Positions 1 through 9,465 of a DNA stretch of 64,000 nt are shown here, piece after piece (the first letter of the stretch is position 1; every line of letters begins with the position of its first letter). Source of the DNA: JBHELB01 sp041859045 (GTDB lineage Bacteria; Hydrogenedentota; Hydrogenedentia; Hydrogenedentales; SLHB01); the NCBI GenBank assembly GCA_041859045.1, contig JBHELB010000027.1, positions 1-64,000 on the forward strand. The letters run 5' to 3'. The notes beneath the pieces are model-generated. The model was not told where the DNA came from, searched no databases, and worked only from the letters and a program-made list of their open reading frames with translations. Position numbers and translations under genes: made by a program.

Positions 1-1008
1 GACGCCATCCGCGCCACGTACGCGACCGACCTGTTCACGGTTGACGCGTTCGCGGCCAAGTTGGCCGAAACCGGCGTGGCGGAGCAGGACGGCGACACCG
101 ACCTGTACGGCCTGTACGGCAGCTACCTGGGCATCGAGAACATGACGATCGACGCGTACTGGCTGTGGCTGCGTGACGCGGCGAGCCTGAACGACACGAA
201 TCGCCTGTGGTTCGGCGAGTGGATCGAAAACGTGCTGAACCTCGATGACTACGACGTGACCAATCTGCATACCGTCGGCCTCCGCGGAGCCGGGACCTTT
301 GGCCAGTTCGATTTCAATGGCGAGTTCGCTTACCAGTTCGGCGATGCCGGTCAGGTGGGCTTCCTGTTTGCCCCGTTCACCTATGGTGACGACAGCGCCG
401 ATTTCTCGGCGTGGGGTGGCAACTTCGAAGTTGGCTACACGTTCGACATGACCTATCAGCCGCGCGTTTTCTTGGGCGGCGCGTACTTTGACGGCGAAGA
501 CAACCGCGACATCTCGTGGCTGGATTGGGTGAACCCCTTCTACCTGCCGGATGCGAGCGTGAGCTTCAACCGCCTGTTCTCCAACGTCGAATACAGCCAG
601 TTCCTGGATCAGAATGCTGATCTGTCGAACACCTGGCTCCTTCGTGGCGGTGTCAGCGCGAAGCCGACCGAAGCCATCGACGCCATGCTGATCATCACCT
701 ATCTCGAAGCCGTCGACGAGTTCGAGGCTCCGTACTTCGTGAAGATCGGTAAGTTCCGCGTTCCGCTGTTCCCGGCCCGCAGCTATGCGGCGCGCGGCAA
801 CGGCACTGACCTCGGCTGGGAAGTCGAGCTGAACGCCACCTACAAGTACAGCGAAGACCTGACCATCAAGGCCGGTTACGCGCACCTGTTCGCGGGCGAC
901 GGCCTGACCGAAGGCGCCTTCATCGCCAACAACGCGCTGGCCTTCAGCGGCGGCAGCAGCGACGACGACGCCGACTACCTGTACGTCGAGACCAAGCTGG
1001 CTTTCTAA
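1..1008 (+). CDS. Outer-membrane beta-barrel protein, alginate-export-like (5' end outside window)
   Basis: The reading frame is open from the first base and stops at 1006-1008, giving the last 335 residues of a longer protein. The sequence alternates aromatic/hydrophobic and polar residues in short strands separated by Gly/Asp-rich turns, is rich in Trp, Tyr and Phe, and ends in Phe (KLAF), as outer-membrane barrels recognised by the BAM machinery usually do. Motifs such as GWEVELNATYKYSEDLTIKA and a closing TKLAF strand resemble the alginate-export (AlgE-like) porin family. By family it would be a porin for a sugar or oligosaccharide; the substrate cannot be read from the fragment. A strong terminator follows 21 bases after the stop, so this gene ends its transcript. 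The barrel assignment is firm; the family is a judgement by eye. Confidence 0.6.
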   Translation, partial: DAIRATYATDLFTVDAFAAKLAETGVAEQDGDTDLYGLYGSYLGIENMTIDAYWLWLRDAASLNDTNRLWFGEWIENVLNLDDYDVTNLHTVGLRGAGTFGQFDFNGEFAYQFGDAGQVGFLFAPFTYGDDSADFSAWGGNFEVGYTFDMTYQPRVFLGGAYFDGEDNRDISWLDWVNPFYLPDASVSFNRLFSNVEYSQFLDQNADLSNTWLLRGGVSAKPTEAIDAMLIITYLEAVDEFEAPYFVKIGKFRVPLFPARSYAARGNGTDLGWEVELNATYKYSEDLTIKAGYAHLFAGDGLTEGAFIANNALAFSGGSSDDDADYLYVETKLAF

Positions 1009-1029
1009 GTCCAGCGACTGACTTCACTT

Positions 1030-1064
1030 CCCCGGGGCCGAAAGGCCCCGGGGATTCTTGTTTT
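1030..1064 (+). terminator. Rho-independent terminator of the barrel gene
   Basis: A perfect 10-bp GC stem (CCCCGGGGCC / GGCCCCGGGG) closes a GAAA tetraloop and is followed by a T-rich tract (ATTCTTGTTTT). It lies 21 bases after the upstream stop codon. Confidence 0.93.
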
Positions 1065-1116
1065 CTCACACCATCCCAATATTCCCAAACAGAGACACAA
1101 GAAATTGAAAGATTTC

Positions 1117-1145
1117 TTGCAGGATAAGCCGGCTCGTGGTAAAGT
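1117..1145 (+). promoter_or_regulatory. Sigma70-like promoter for the first hybrid kinase
   Basis: TTGCAG (1117-1122) and TAAAGT (1140-1145) are separated by exactly 17 bases. Transcription would begin near 1152, which makes a GTG at 1157 an unlikely start for the kinase and favours ATGs further in. Seen in sequence; activity is inferred. Confidence 0.55.
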
Positions 1146-1237
1146 AATCGCAAAGAGTGTTGTGCGGGGAAGGGCCAAACTCTTTACGGAACCCTATCGC
1201 GACGGTGTTGCCGTCGCCTATGCGCGGGATGGTCAAG

Positions 1238-4200
1238 ATGTTACACACCTATCTACACGCGCTTCGAACGCAGGAGGATTTCCTCCTCGCCCACCTCTAC
1301 CGCTACGCCAAGGACGGCGCATACACACAGTACACCAGTACGCGAGAAGAAGATTGGCGCATCGCCCTACGCGAACCCGCCAAAGCCTTGGCCGAGTACA
1401 TCGAAACCCACAACGCTCCTGAAGAGTTTCATGTTGAGGAACGCTACGACGAAAGCCCCGCCGCCGCGTTCGGTATCCTTGAAGCAAAGCGGCATCGCGC
1501 CCGCGGCGTTCGTTTCGACATGTTCATGGCCATGACCAAGCTCATCCGCCAATCGTTTTTGGATCTCATCGAATCCCTGGAGATGCCGGAAGAAGAGTGC
1601 GCCCTGGCGCGGGCGCTTACCCTACGCTTCTGGGACAAATTCGAGCTAGGCTTCTCCAAAGAATGGGTATCTCATCAAGAAACCGACGTGGTGCGCGATC
1701 TCCAAGACACGGGCCGCGAACTTACAAGCCAAAAGAACCGCTATCTAGGCATCTTCGACAGCATGTCGGAAGGCGCTTTCGTCGTCGACCGCAATATGCG
1801 CCTTACCGCCATGAACAGCGCCCTGGAACAGATGCTCGGCATCGCGTTCAATGAGGTGGAAGGCAAGTCCTGCGAGGAAGTGCTGGGCTGCGAATCCTGC
1901 ACGTCTTGCCCGCTACGGGCCGCCATGCGCGACGGCACAAATTTCGCCGGAATAGAAATCCCGTTCCGCGTAAACGGACATCGACTCTTCGCACAGGTAA
2001 GCGGCGGCGCGATCAACGACATCTCGGGCCAGTTCGCGGGCGGCGTCGGCGTATTACTCGATATCACCGCGCGCAAGCGCACCGAGAGCTTGCTGCTCCT
2101 GCGCATGCGGCTAATCGATTTCGCCGCCACCCACCGCCTCGAGGAACTGCTCCAATACACGCTCGACGAGGTGGGCACACTCACGGACAGCCCCATCGGC
2201 TTCTATCACTTCGTCGAACCCGACGGCGTCACCCTCTCGCTCCAGGCCTGGTCCACTCGAACCGAACGCGAGTTCTGCACCGCTTCCGGAAAGGGCATGC
2301 ACTATGGTTTGGACCATGCCGGCGTATGGGCCGACGCCGTGCGCGAAAAGCGGCCGGTGATTCATAACGACTACGCCCGGCTTTCGCATCGGAAAGGTCT
2401 TCCCGAGGGCCATGCGCCCGTCGTGCGCGAGCTCGTGGTGCCCATTCTGCGCGATGGCGTCGTCGTCGCGATCCTGGGCATCGGCAACAAACCCACCGAC
2501 TACACGGCCGACGACGTCAGTCTGGTCGCACATATGGCCGACATCGCCTGGGAAATTACCCGGCGAAAGCGCGTCGAGGAGGAGTTGCGGGCGAGTGAGG
2601 AGAAGTTTGCTGCGGCCTTTCGCCTCAACGCCATGCCCATGGCGATCTCCACGGTCGCCGACGGCTGTTTTATCGAGGTAAACGCCGCACTCACGGATCT
2701 ATTGGGCTATTCCGAGACCGAGCTGATCGGTCAGACCTCCTCCGCGTTGGGGATGTTTGTGGATCTGGAACATCGAAACGAGATTCGCCGCACCTTCGCG
2801 CGGAACGGCCTCGTGCGAAACTGGGAATTCACGTTCAGAACCAAGAGCGGCGACATTCGTCACGGCCTCTTCTCCGCCGCCCCATTGCCGCTGAGCGGCG
2901 AATCGCGATGGTTAATCGCCATTGCCGACATCTCCGACCGCCGCCTTGCGGAAAACGCGCTTCAGAAAAGCGAGCAACGCTTCCGCTTGCTGTTCGAGTC
3001 CATGTCGAGCGCGTTTGCCCTGCATGAGATTCTCCTCGACGCGGATGGACAGCCGTACGATTACCGCTTCCTTCAAGTGAACACGGCGTTTGAGGATCTA
3101 ACGGGCCTGCGCTCCAGCGAAATCGTGGGGCGCACGGTTCTCGAGGTCCTGCCGGGCACCGAAGCCTTCTGGATCGAGCGCTATGGTCAAGTCGCCCGCA
3201 CAGGAATCGCCACCCGGTTCGAGCATTACAGCGGCGAACTCAAACGATTCTACGACGTCACCGCCTATTCCCCCGAACCCGGCCAGTTCGCCGTCATTTT
3301 CACCGACATCACCGAACGCAAAGACGCCGAAGCCGCGCGCATCGAGATGGAGCGTCAAATCCAGCAGATGCAACGCCTGGAAAGCCTTGGCGTGTTGGCG
3401 GGCGGCATTGCCCACGATTTCAACAACATCCTCATGGCCGTCCTCGGCCACGCATCCATGGCCCTCGAGGAACTGCCGCCTTCATCGCCTGCGCGGCCCA
3501 GCGTGCGGGAAATCGAAAACGCCTCGCGACGCGCCGCCGAACTTTGCCGCCAAATGCTCGCCTACTCGGGCAAAGGCAAATTCGTCATCGAGACGATTTA
3601 CACACACGAGCTGATCGACGAGATGCTGCATCTCCTTAAGACAACGATCTCCAAGAAGGCTCTCTTGAATCTCAGACTCGACCGCTCGATCCCGCCGATC
3701 GAATGTGACGCCACACAAATACGCCAGGTGCTGCTTAACCTGATCACCAACGCTTCGGAAGCCATCGGCGAACGCAGCGGAGCGATCACGCTGGCCACCG
3801 GAGCGATGGAATGCAGCGAGGATTACCTCTCCTCGACATTCCTCGACGAAAATCTCGAGCCCGGCCTCTACGTTTACCTGGAGGTGTCCGACACCGGTTG
3901 CGGCATGAGCAAAGAGACCGTCAATCGCCTCTTCGAGCCCTTCTTTACCACCAAATTCACTGGCCGCGGCTTGGGAATGGCCGCCGTCCTGGGCATCGTG
4001 CGCGGACATAGGGGCGCGATAAAGGTCTACAGCGAAGTGGGCAAGGGAACGAGCTTCAAAATTCTCTTGCCGGCCAAGGTTACGGCGCTCGAGGGAAAGC
4101 GGGGAGCCGAGAAAGCCCCCCCCACGAGTTGGTCCGGCTCAGGCCGTGTGCTACTTGTTGACGACGAAGAAACCGTGCGCGCGCTGGGCAAGCGCATGCT

Positions 4201-4537
4201 CGAGCATATCGGATTTTCGGTGCTCACGGCGGACGATGGCAGGAAGGCCCTCGACATTTACCGCGAGCATGCGGCGGAAATCGATCTGGTCGTGCTCGAC
4301 TATACGATGCCGCATATGGATGGCGAGGAGACCTTCCGGGAACTTCGTCGCCTCAATCCCGAGGTGCGCGTCATGATGAGCAGCGGCTATAACGAGCACG
4401 AGATCTCCGAGCGGCTCTCAGGGAAGGGAATGACGGGCTTCATCCAAAAGCCCTATGACCTCCACACACTGCGCGAATGCCTGCGTCGGTTTTCCGGGAA
4501 TGGAAAAAATCCCAACACTCCGACCACCGCATCTTAG
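1238..4537 (+). CDS. Soluble hybrid sensor histidine kinase: helical N-domain, PAS, GAF, PAS, PAS, HisKA, HATPase, receiver
   Basis: About 1099 residues. An all-helical N-terminal part (1-165) is followed by a PAS domain (about 168-275) carrying a GCESCTSCPL cysteine cluster, a GAF domain (about 286-437), two further PAS domains (about 452-568 and 571-698), a HisKA domain with the phospho-acceptor His726 in AHDFNN, a HATPase domain with an N box (ITNASEAI) and G boxes (DTGCG, GRGLGMAA), and a receiver domain with Asp1021 in VVLDYTMP. No membrane segment is visible, so it should sense a cytoplasmic signal. It lacks an output domain and no response-regulator gene adjoins it, so the phosphate probably passes to an unlinked partner. 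It shares domain order and close GAF/kinase sequence with the kinase at 15418. The start is uncertain: in-frame GTG 1157, ATG 1220 and ATG 1229 are alternatives, none with a good Shine-Dalgarno sequence. Confidence 0.85.
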   Translation: MLHTYLHALRTQEDFLLAHLYRYAKDGAYTQYTSTREEDWRIALREPAKALAEYIETHNAPEEFHVEERYDESPAAAFGILEAKRHRARGVRFDMFMAMTKLIRQSFLDLIESLEMPEEECALARALTLRFWDKFELGFSKEWVSHQETDVVRDLQDTGRELTSQKNRYLGIFDSMSEGAFVVDRNMRLTAMNSALEQMLGIAFNEVEGKSCEEVLGCESCTSCPLRAAMRDGTNFAGIEIPFRVNGHRLFAQVSGGAINDISGQFAGGVGVLLDITARKRTESLLLLRMRLIDFAATHRLEELLQYTLDEVGTLTDSPIGFYHFVEPDGVTLSLQAWSTRTEREFCTASGKGMHYGLDHAGVWADAVREKRPVIHNDYARLSHRKGLPEGHAPVVRELVVPILRDGVVVAILGIGNKPTDYTADDVSLVAHMADIAWEITRRKRVEEELRASEEKFAAAFRLNAMPMAISTVADGCFIEVNAALTDLLGYSETELIGQTSSALGMFVDLEHRNEIRRTFARNGLVRNWEFTFRTKSGDIRHGLFSAAPLPLSGESRWLIAIADISDRRLAENALQKSEQRFRLLFESMSSAFALHEILLDADGQPYDYRFLQVNTAFEDLTGLRSSEIVGRTVLEVLPGTEAFWIERYGQVARTGIATRFEHYSGELKRFYDVTAYSPEPGQFAVIFTDITERKDAEAARIEMERQIQQMQRLESLGVLAGGIAHDFNNILMAVLGHASMALEELPPSSPARPSVREIENASRRAAELCRQMLAYSGKGKFVIETIYTHELIDEMLHLLKTTISKKALLNLRLDRSIPPIECDATQIRQVLLNLITNASEAIGERSGAITLATGAMECSEDYLSSTFLDENLEPGLYVYLEVSDTGCGMSKETVNRLFEPFFTTKFTGRGLGMAAVLGIVRGHRGAIKVYSEVGKGTSFKILLPAKVTALEGKRGAEKAPPTSWSGSGRVLLVDDEETVRALGKRMLEHIGFSVLTADDGRKALDIYREHAAEIDLVVLDYTMPHMDGEETFRELRRLNPEVRVMMSSGYNEHEISERLSGKGMTGFIQKPYDLHTLRECLRRFSGNGKNPNTPTTAS

Positions 4538-4539
4538 AA

Positions 4540-4567
4540 CACGGCGACGGGGTGTCCCGCCGCCGTG
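4540..4567. terminator. Hairpin between convergent genes, possible bidirectional terminator
   Basis: CACGGCG pairs with CGCCGTG around an inner CGGG/CCCG pairing. It sits between the stop of the hybrid kinase (4537) and the stop of the minus-strand gene (4588). There is no clear T tract, so intrinsic termination is only suggested. Confidence 0.3.
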
Positions 4568-4587
4568 GGTGTACTCTCCAAACCCGC

Positions 4588-5478
4588 CTACTTCGCGCTG
4601 CCTTCCGCTGGCTTTGGCGCTTCGGCCTTTTCCGGCGCGGGCGCTTCCTTTGCGGCAGGCTCCGGCTCTACCGGCGCCTTGTCATACGACGGCGCTTGCT
4701 TGGCCGCCTCCATCACGTCAGCGCCCGGCAGCACCACCAAGATCGCGGGGCCGTCGCCGAACATGTCCATGAACGACGCCCCGCCGCCCCGCGTGTACCG
4801 CGCCACCATCAGACCAACCGGCGCGCCTTCCTGAGTGAACACCGGCGCGCCAACCTTGTCCACATCGCCGCCGGGCACATACAACGTGCGCGGTTTCTCG
4901 ATGATCGCTTGCACCCGCGTCGCTTGGATCGCGTGCACGCGGCTCGCCACCTTGCCCAAGCGCGTCAGCACAAATAGCGGGTCGAGCACGCCCGGCTTCA
5001 CGGCCTTGTTTAGATCAATAAACGCGTACTTCTCATCACTCTTGTTCTCAGGGCGCACAAACGCCAGATCGAGATCTTTGTCACGCAGAACGATCTTTGC
5101 GGGCGTCTCGCCGCCGTCGGAACGAAGGTATTTCACATCGCTGACCTTCGTCTCCATCTTCATGTCCGAGTCTTCTTCTTCCATCATCGCGGCGAACATC
5201 GCCTCGGGCTCGAGCTGCGACAACGAAAGCACCGCCAAACCGCTCGGGTCGAGGACGGTCGCGGCGGCTTCGATCGCGCTCTCTTCCTCATGCGACGGCA
5301 TGCCGGGCATCGCGAACTGCTGCTTCAACACCACGCGCACAGTGATCACCGCCGCCTTGTTCGCATCCATCACGCTTCGCCCCGCCACGGCGATCTCGTC
5401 CGCATTCGCGCAAGCCATACCGCCCAAGACCATCACGAATGCTGTCACCACTGCCCATGCGCGAATCGGTGTCTTCAT
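4588..5478 (-). CDS. Exported protein with a degenerate trypsin-like (HtrA-type) fold
   Basis: 296 residues with a signal peptide (MKTPIRAWAVV...ACANA, about 26 residues). The order of segments follows a trypsin-fold HtrA domain: a TVLDPSGLAVLSLSQL stretch stands where the catalytic-His strand would be, DLDLAFVRPE matches the aspartate region, and GAPVFTQEGAPVGLMVARY stands where active enzymes have GNSGGP. The His and Ser are therefore missing, so this looks like a non-catalytic relative. The C-terminus (about 250-296) is a low-complexity Pro/Ala/Glu/Lys tail. It lies 42 bases downstream of the active HtrA gene on the same strand with its own GAAAGGGA ribosome site, so they are probably co-transcribed. 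A regulatory or scaffold role beside the protease is inference. Confidence 0.6.
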   Translation of the reverse strand: MKTPIRAWAVVTAFVMVLGGMACANADEIAVAGRSVMDANKAAVITVRVVLKQQFAMPGMPSHEEESAIEAAATVLDPSGLAVLSLSQLEPEAMFAAMMEEEDSDMKMETKVSDVKYLRSDGGETPAKIVLRDKDLDLAFVRPENKSDEKYAFIDLNKAVKPGVLDPLFVLTRLGKVASRVHAIQATRVQAIIEKPRTLYVPGGDVDKVGAPVFTQEGAPVGLMVARYTRGGGASFMDMFGDGPAILVVLPGADVMEAAKQAPSYDKAPVEPEPAAKEAPAPEKAEAPKPAEGSAK

Positions 5479-5520
5479 GTTCTTCCCTTTCAGTAGATCT
5501 GTGCTTCCATGCGATTTCGG

Positions 5521-7548
5521 CTATTCGTTCCAATTCGGCTCGAGTTCAAGAAACATCGTGCTGATTCCGCGCGTGACTTCGAACACAACCACTTGCGGCT
5601 TCTTCTCTTTCAGGCCCGCCATCACCGCTTCAATCTGCTCGACGCTTTCGACCGGCTCGCCGCTCGCGCGAACGATTAGATCGCCTACGTTCAGCTTGCC
5701 CACTGCCGCCCAGCCACCCGGCGTCACTTCCTCAACCAACACCCCGCGCTTGGATTCGGTCCATTTCTCGCTGTTGCGATCGAAAAACGTGATGTCGCGC
5801 ACCGCAAAGTCGAAGTTCGGATCGCGATACTTCTTCATCTCGCGGCTCAGCTTCGGCGATTCCGCCAGTACCACCGCGATCTTGATCTCTTCCTTCCCGC
5901 GCAGCACCGACAACTCCGTCGTCGCGCCGATCTTGTACTGCCGGATCAGCGCGGGCAGTTCCTCGTAGTTCTCAGGAGCCGACGCCGTCAGACGCTCGCC
6001 GTCCACCGCGTAGATAACGTCGCCCACGCGCAGTCCCGCCTGCTCCGCCGTACTCGATGGATACACCTGGGTTACGCGAAATCCCATCAAGTCCTTGCGC
6101 TCGAGTTGTGTGGCGATATCGCGCGTCAGCACCTGCGTATCCACCGGCAACCACGCCTTGCGCACCTCGAGCCCGGGGTCCTGAATCTCTTCGACGCCCA
6201 CTTTAATCACCGTCACGTACTTGCCCGTCTTGCGCTCAAACCCCACCAGCGTGGGCACCGGCGCGCTCTGGCCTCGGGTAATCTCCGCAGTGACTTGCTC
6301 GAGGTCCGCGAGCGATTTCACCGGCTTCCCGGCGACTTCCACCAACACATCCTTCTCCTTCAGCTCCGGCTTGGCGCTTGCCGAAGGGCCGCCCGGACGC
6401 AACGACGTCACCAATACGCCGTCGCGGCTCTCGCGCTTCATGTTCTTCGCAAGGAAAAACGAAAGGTTCCGCGCCGTGAAGCCCCACGCCTTGAATTCAT
6501 GCTGGCGCGGGAAAGCTTCCTCGCGTTCCGTCGTCTTCACACGCAACGGCGTCTCCTTGCCGTCCCGCAGAATCACAAACTCCGTCTCTTGCCCAATAGG
6601 AAGGTCGGCGATTCGGCGATTGAAGTCGGGCAATTGCTCGCGGAAACGCGCCGTGACCGGTTCGCCCGCGATACGCAGGATAATGTCGCCCGATCGGATG
6701 CCTGCGTCGGCGGCCGGGGCTCCGTCGATCACCGTCGAAACCAACACGCCCTCCGAGACGCCTGCGCTTTTCAGCAACGGCTGCACTTCCACGCCGAGCC
6801 AACTGCGGCTCACCTTTTTTTTGTCGATGATCGCCTCGGCCACGCTGCGAGCGAGGTTCCCGGGGATCGCGCCGGACAGCGCCATGCGGATCTCGTTGAT
6901 GCCGACGATGTCGCCGTTCAAATTCACCAGCGGCCCGCCGCTGTTGCCGCCGTAAATGAACGCGTCGTGGCCGATCCAGCGCACCATCGTGCCCACGTCT
7001 TCGCCGTCGAGATCCATGCGGTTGCCGCCGAACGTGTCCGGCATGACCATCTCGGTGTTGCTCACGATTCCGCGCGTCACCGATTGCGACAACGCCATTG
7101 GGCTTCCCAGTGCAAGCACCGGCTGACCGGGGCGCAAGGCGTTCGAATCGCCAAACGCCGCCGGCGTATATTCGCGGCCGTCTTTCAGCTTAATAACGGC
7201 GATATCCGTCAGCGGATCGGTGCCCACCAACTCCGCCTCAACTTCTTCTTTGTTTGCCAGCGTGCAGAACATGCGCGTGGCATGACCCGCAACGTGGTGG
7301 TTCGTCACCGCGTACCCATCTTTGCGAATGATGACGCCGCTGCCCGAGATGACGTTCTTCTGCTCGCGGCCATCGTAGAAATCCGCCTCGACCACCTTGA
7401 TGCGCACGATCGACGGCTTGGCCTTCGCGACCGCCTGCTCGACTTGTTGAAGGAGCGGATCCACCGGAGCCTGCGCCCATGTCTCAGCGGTGCAGACCAT
7501 CAGCCCTGCGCACACGAACGGGAGCCACATCCAACGCCGAGTCATCAT
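5521..7548 (-). CDS. Periplasmic HtrA/DegP-type serine protease with four PDZ-like domains
   Basis: 675 residues from ATG 7548, chosen because AGGAGGA lies seven bases upstream; longer in-frame starts lack this and would bury the signal peptide. The signal peptide (MMTRRWMWLPFVCAGLMVC...WA) is followed by an S1C trypsin domain with His85 (TNHHV), Asp115 (PLTDIAV) and Ser203 (GGNSGGPL), a complete triad. Four PDZ-like segments follow: near 235-330, 350-430, 475-560 and 590-670. Ordinary DegP has two PDZ domains and about 475 residues, so this is a long variant. It should degrade or refold misfolded envelope proteins. It lies 110 bases after the Hsp70-like gene and just before a protease-like gene without a triad, a grouping that suggests protein quality control. 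Confidence 0.9.
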   Translation of the reverse strand: MMTRRWMWLPFVCAGLMVCTAETWAQAPVDPLLQQVEQAVAKAKPSIVRIKVVEADFYDGREQKNVISGSGVIIRKDGYAVTNHHVAGHATRMFCTLANKEEVEAELVGTDPLTDIAVIKLKDGREYTPAAFGDSNALRPGQPVLALGSPMALSQSVTRGIVSNTEMVMPDTFGGNRMDLDGEDVGTMVRWIGHDAFIYGGNSGGPLVNLNGDIVGINEIRMALSGAIPGNLARSVAEAIIDKKKVSRSWLGVEVQPLLKSAGVSEGVLVSTVIDGAPAADAGIRSGDIILRIAGEPVTARFREQLPDFNRRIADLPIGQETEFVILRDGKETPLRVKTTEREEAFPRQHEFKAWGFTARNLSFFLAKNMKRESRDGVLVTSLRPGGPSASAKPELKEKDVLVEVAGKPVKSLADLEQVTAEITRGQSAPVPTLVGFERKTGKYVTVIKVGVEEIQDPGLEVRKAWLPVDTQVLTRDIATQLERKDLMGFRVTQVYPSSTAEQAGLRVGDVIYAVDGERLTASAPENYEELPALIRQYKIGATTELSVLRGKEEIKIAVVLAESPKLSREMKKYRDPNFDFAVRDITFFDRNSEKWTESKRGVLVEEVTPGGWAAVGKLNVGDLIVRASGEPVESVEQIEAVMAGLKEKKPQVVVFEVTRGISTMFLELEPNWNE

Positions 7549-7657
7549 GCTGTCCTCCTGCAGCGGCAGACGCCGCCGCGCCCTGAACCTTGCGCGGGAG
7601 GGTTCCACGCGCCGCTGTATTGTACTGAAAGGTTGTGCGGGGATGGTATAGGCGGGT

Positions 7658-9067
7658 TCAGGTGTACCGCGCGACGATGCCAAGCCCTGTGGCGACGCTG
7701 GTAAAGGTGTCGCGCTGAAGAATCTTCTCGGGCCCGTACCGGTCCTCAAGCATCTTCCGGACGGCGGGAATCAGGCTCGTACCGCCGGTGGTGAGCACGC
7801 GATCGATGTTCGAGGGCGTCACGCCCGCGGCCCTCTCGGCCTCCTCAAGCGTCCCGCGCATCTTCTCGAGTTCTCCCTCGATGATGTGCGCGAATTCCTC
7901 GCGAGCAAGCCGGTCGTTCACCTCGATGTCTTCCGCTTGAATGTGAATCATCGTCTCCAAATCCGACGACAACCGCTTTTTTGCGGCTTCGACCTCCCGC
8001 GCCACGGGATACCCATAGTTCTTCTGGATAAGACCGCGCAGCGCGCGAATCGCCTCCGGATCGGTGGAGGTTCCTTCCACCGCGATCAGCCAGTTGATGG
8101 TCTCCTCGGTGTTCAGCCGATAGAGATTCTGCCAATCCGCCAGCGCGGTGTAGACAAATTTCGGCATCGGGAGATTCGAAGGGCCGTAGCGCGACCGGCT
8201 GCCGAGGCAAGGATAGATGCGCGCCTCGATAATTTCGCGGTCGATCGCGTCGCCCGCCACCGGCACGCCCGCCACGCCCAAAATCTTGGCATCCGCCAGT
8301 CGCGCCTCGACACCCACACCGCCGCTGAATTCCATGATGCAGACGTCGCAGGTGCCGCCGCCGATGTCAACAACCATCAGGCGCTGCCGCGTGTCGTTCA
8401 CCGCCGCGTACTCGATGCACGCGGCCACGGGTTCATAGAACAACGTCACTTCCTTGAATCCCGCCAAACGCGCCGCTTGCACGAGCCGCTTTTCGGCGAG
8501 GGCCTGTTCCGTGGCATCGTCCGAGAACCGAACCGGCCGCCCCAACACAACCCCGTCCACGGATTCGCCCGCGGCCTGGTCCACCAGCTTCTTGATCCGC
8601 CGGAGAATCAGCGAGGTCAGGTCCTCGATCTTGTAGAGTTTGCCGAACACCTCGGTCCCACGGAACCCCCGCAACCGCAGCAGACTCTTCAGCGACTGAA
8701 ACAGCCGCCCCGGCGAATTCACTTCGACCAGCGCCCGGGTCCGCACGGCTTCGCGGGCGACCTCGCTCTCCGGCGGCCGGTAATGCTCGCTCTTATCCGG
8801 CTCGCTGGCGACGTAGGCCTCGATCTCGCTCGTCAACTCGATGTGCCGCAAGATCACCTCGCGGCCCACGTTGCGCGCGATGAACGTGTTCGCCGCGGCG
8901 CGCCCCACGATAAAGCGGTTGTCGCGCGTGATATACAGCAACGAAGGCAGCGAGGTCGGGGCGTCGTTGCGCGGATCCAGCTCGAGCAGGCGCAGCTCGT
9001 CGCCAAACGGCAACGCCGCACTCGAGTTCGACGTTCCGAAGTCTACTCCGCAGTACCGTACGGTCAT
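7658..9067 (-). CDS. Hsp70/DnaK-family ATPase-domain protein, YegD-like
   Basis: 469 residues. The actin-fold ATPase motifs are present: VDFGTSNS at the N-terminus (phosphate 1), VVDIGGGTCDV (phosphate 2) and TGGTSLIP (adenosine). There is a long insertion with an arginine-rich region around residues 100-170, as in YegD-type proteins. The protein ends right after the ATPase domain, so the DnaK substrate-binding domain and lid are absent; YegD relatives are about 450 residues. ATG 9067 is preceded by TAGGAG. The client and function of YegD-like proteins are not established. It precedes the HtrA protease gene on the same strand, consistent with a stress or protein-quality role, though the 110-base gap leaves room for a separate promoter. 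Confidence 0.85.
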   Translation of the reverse strand: MTVRYCGVDFGTSNSSAALPFGDELRLLELDPRNDAPTSLPSLLYITRDNRFIVGRAAANTFIARNVGREVILRHIELTSEIEAYVASEPDKSEHYRPPESEVAREAVRTRALVEVNSPGRLFQSLKSLLRLRGFRGTEVFGKLYKIEDLTSLILRRIKKLVDQAAGESVDGVVLGRPVRFSDDATEQALAEKRLVQAARLAGFKEVTLFYEPVAACIEYAAVNDTRQRLMVVDIGGGTCDVCIMEFSGGVGVEARLADAKILGVAGVPVAGDAIDREIIEARIYPCLGSRSRYGPSNLPMPKFVYTALADWQNLYRLNTEETINWLIAVEGTSTDPEAIRALRGLIQKNYGYPVAREVEAAKKRLSSDLETMIHIQAEDIEVNDRLAREEFAHIIEGELEKMRGTLEEAERAAGVTPSNIDRVLTTGGTSLIPAVRKMLEDRYGPEKILQRDTFTSVATGLGIVARYT

Positions 9068-9331
9068 CCCAGTCTCCTAACCCCTTCTAAAATGGCCACG
9101 CCCCGCGGCAACCGCGGTATGGCCAAGACACCGCCGCCCGCGCCGAAATTCCGGGCAAAAAGCAACAACCTGGGCGGAATTCGCGGGAAATCCCACCCAG
9201 ATTCACGGATTCGCACGCCCTCTACCGGACGCGTTCAGCTTCGAACGGATCCTTATACCGAACTTTGTTTCAGGCGTCAAGCGTGAAAATCTTGGAGAAT
9301 GAGAACCGTGGCACCGGAATCGCTCGCTATC

Positions 9332-9365
9332 TTTCTCGTTCCGAGTTATACTTGGGAACGAGAAA
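9332..9365. repeat. Palindromic repeat copy, CTCGTTCC...GGGAACGAG
   Basis: An imperfect inverted repeat, TTTCTCGTTCCGAG then CTTGGGAACGAGAAA around TTATA. The same palindrome, with CTCGTTCCCAAG arms, forms both ends of the element at 9866-10090. The rest of the 9068-9465 gap holds an AT-richer stretch with a TACAAT box near 9389 and purine-rich ribosome-site sequences before the gene at 9466; nothing else was recognised. Confidence 0.75.
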
Positions 9366-9465
9366 TCAACTATATACCCCAGTAATAGTACAATGAAAAT
9401 CGCTCTCCACAATATGGCACAGGGGAGGTGACAGGGCATCATAGGAGGAGAAAAGGAGACTACCT

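Noticed and set aside
1157..1237. GTG 1157 as start of the first hybrid kinase
   Set aside because: It lies only about five bases after the predicted transcription start and has no ribosome site; the conserved-looking sequence begins at MLHTYLHAL.
6106..7704. Plus-strand open frame of over 500 codons opposite the HtrA gene, and similar ones at 7886-9286, 19291-20598 and 19865-21364
   Set aside because: All are His/Arg-rich antisense shadows of well-supported genes.
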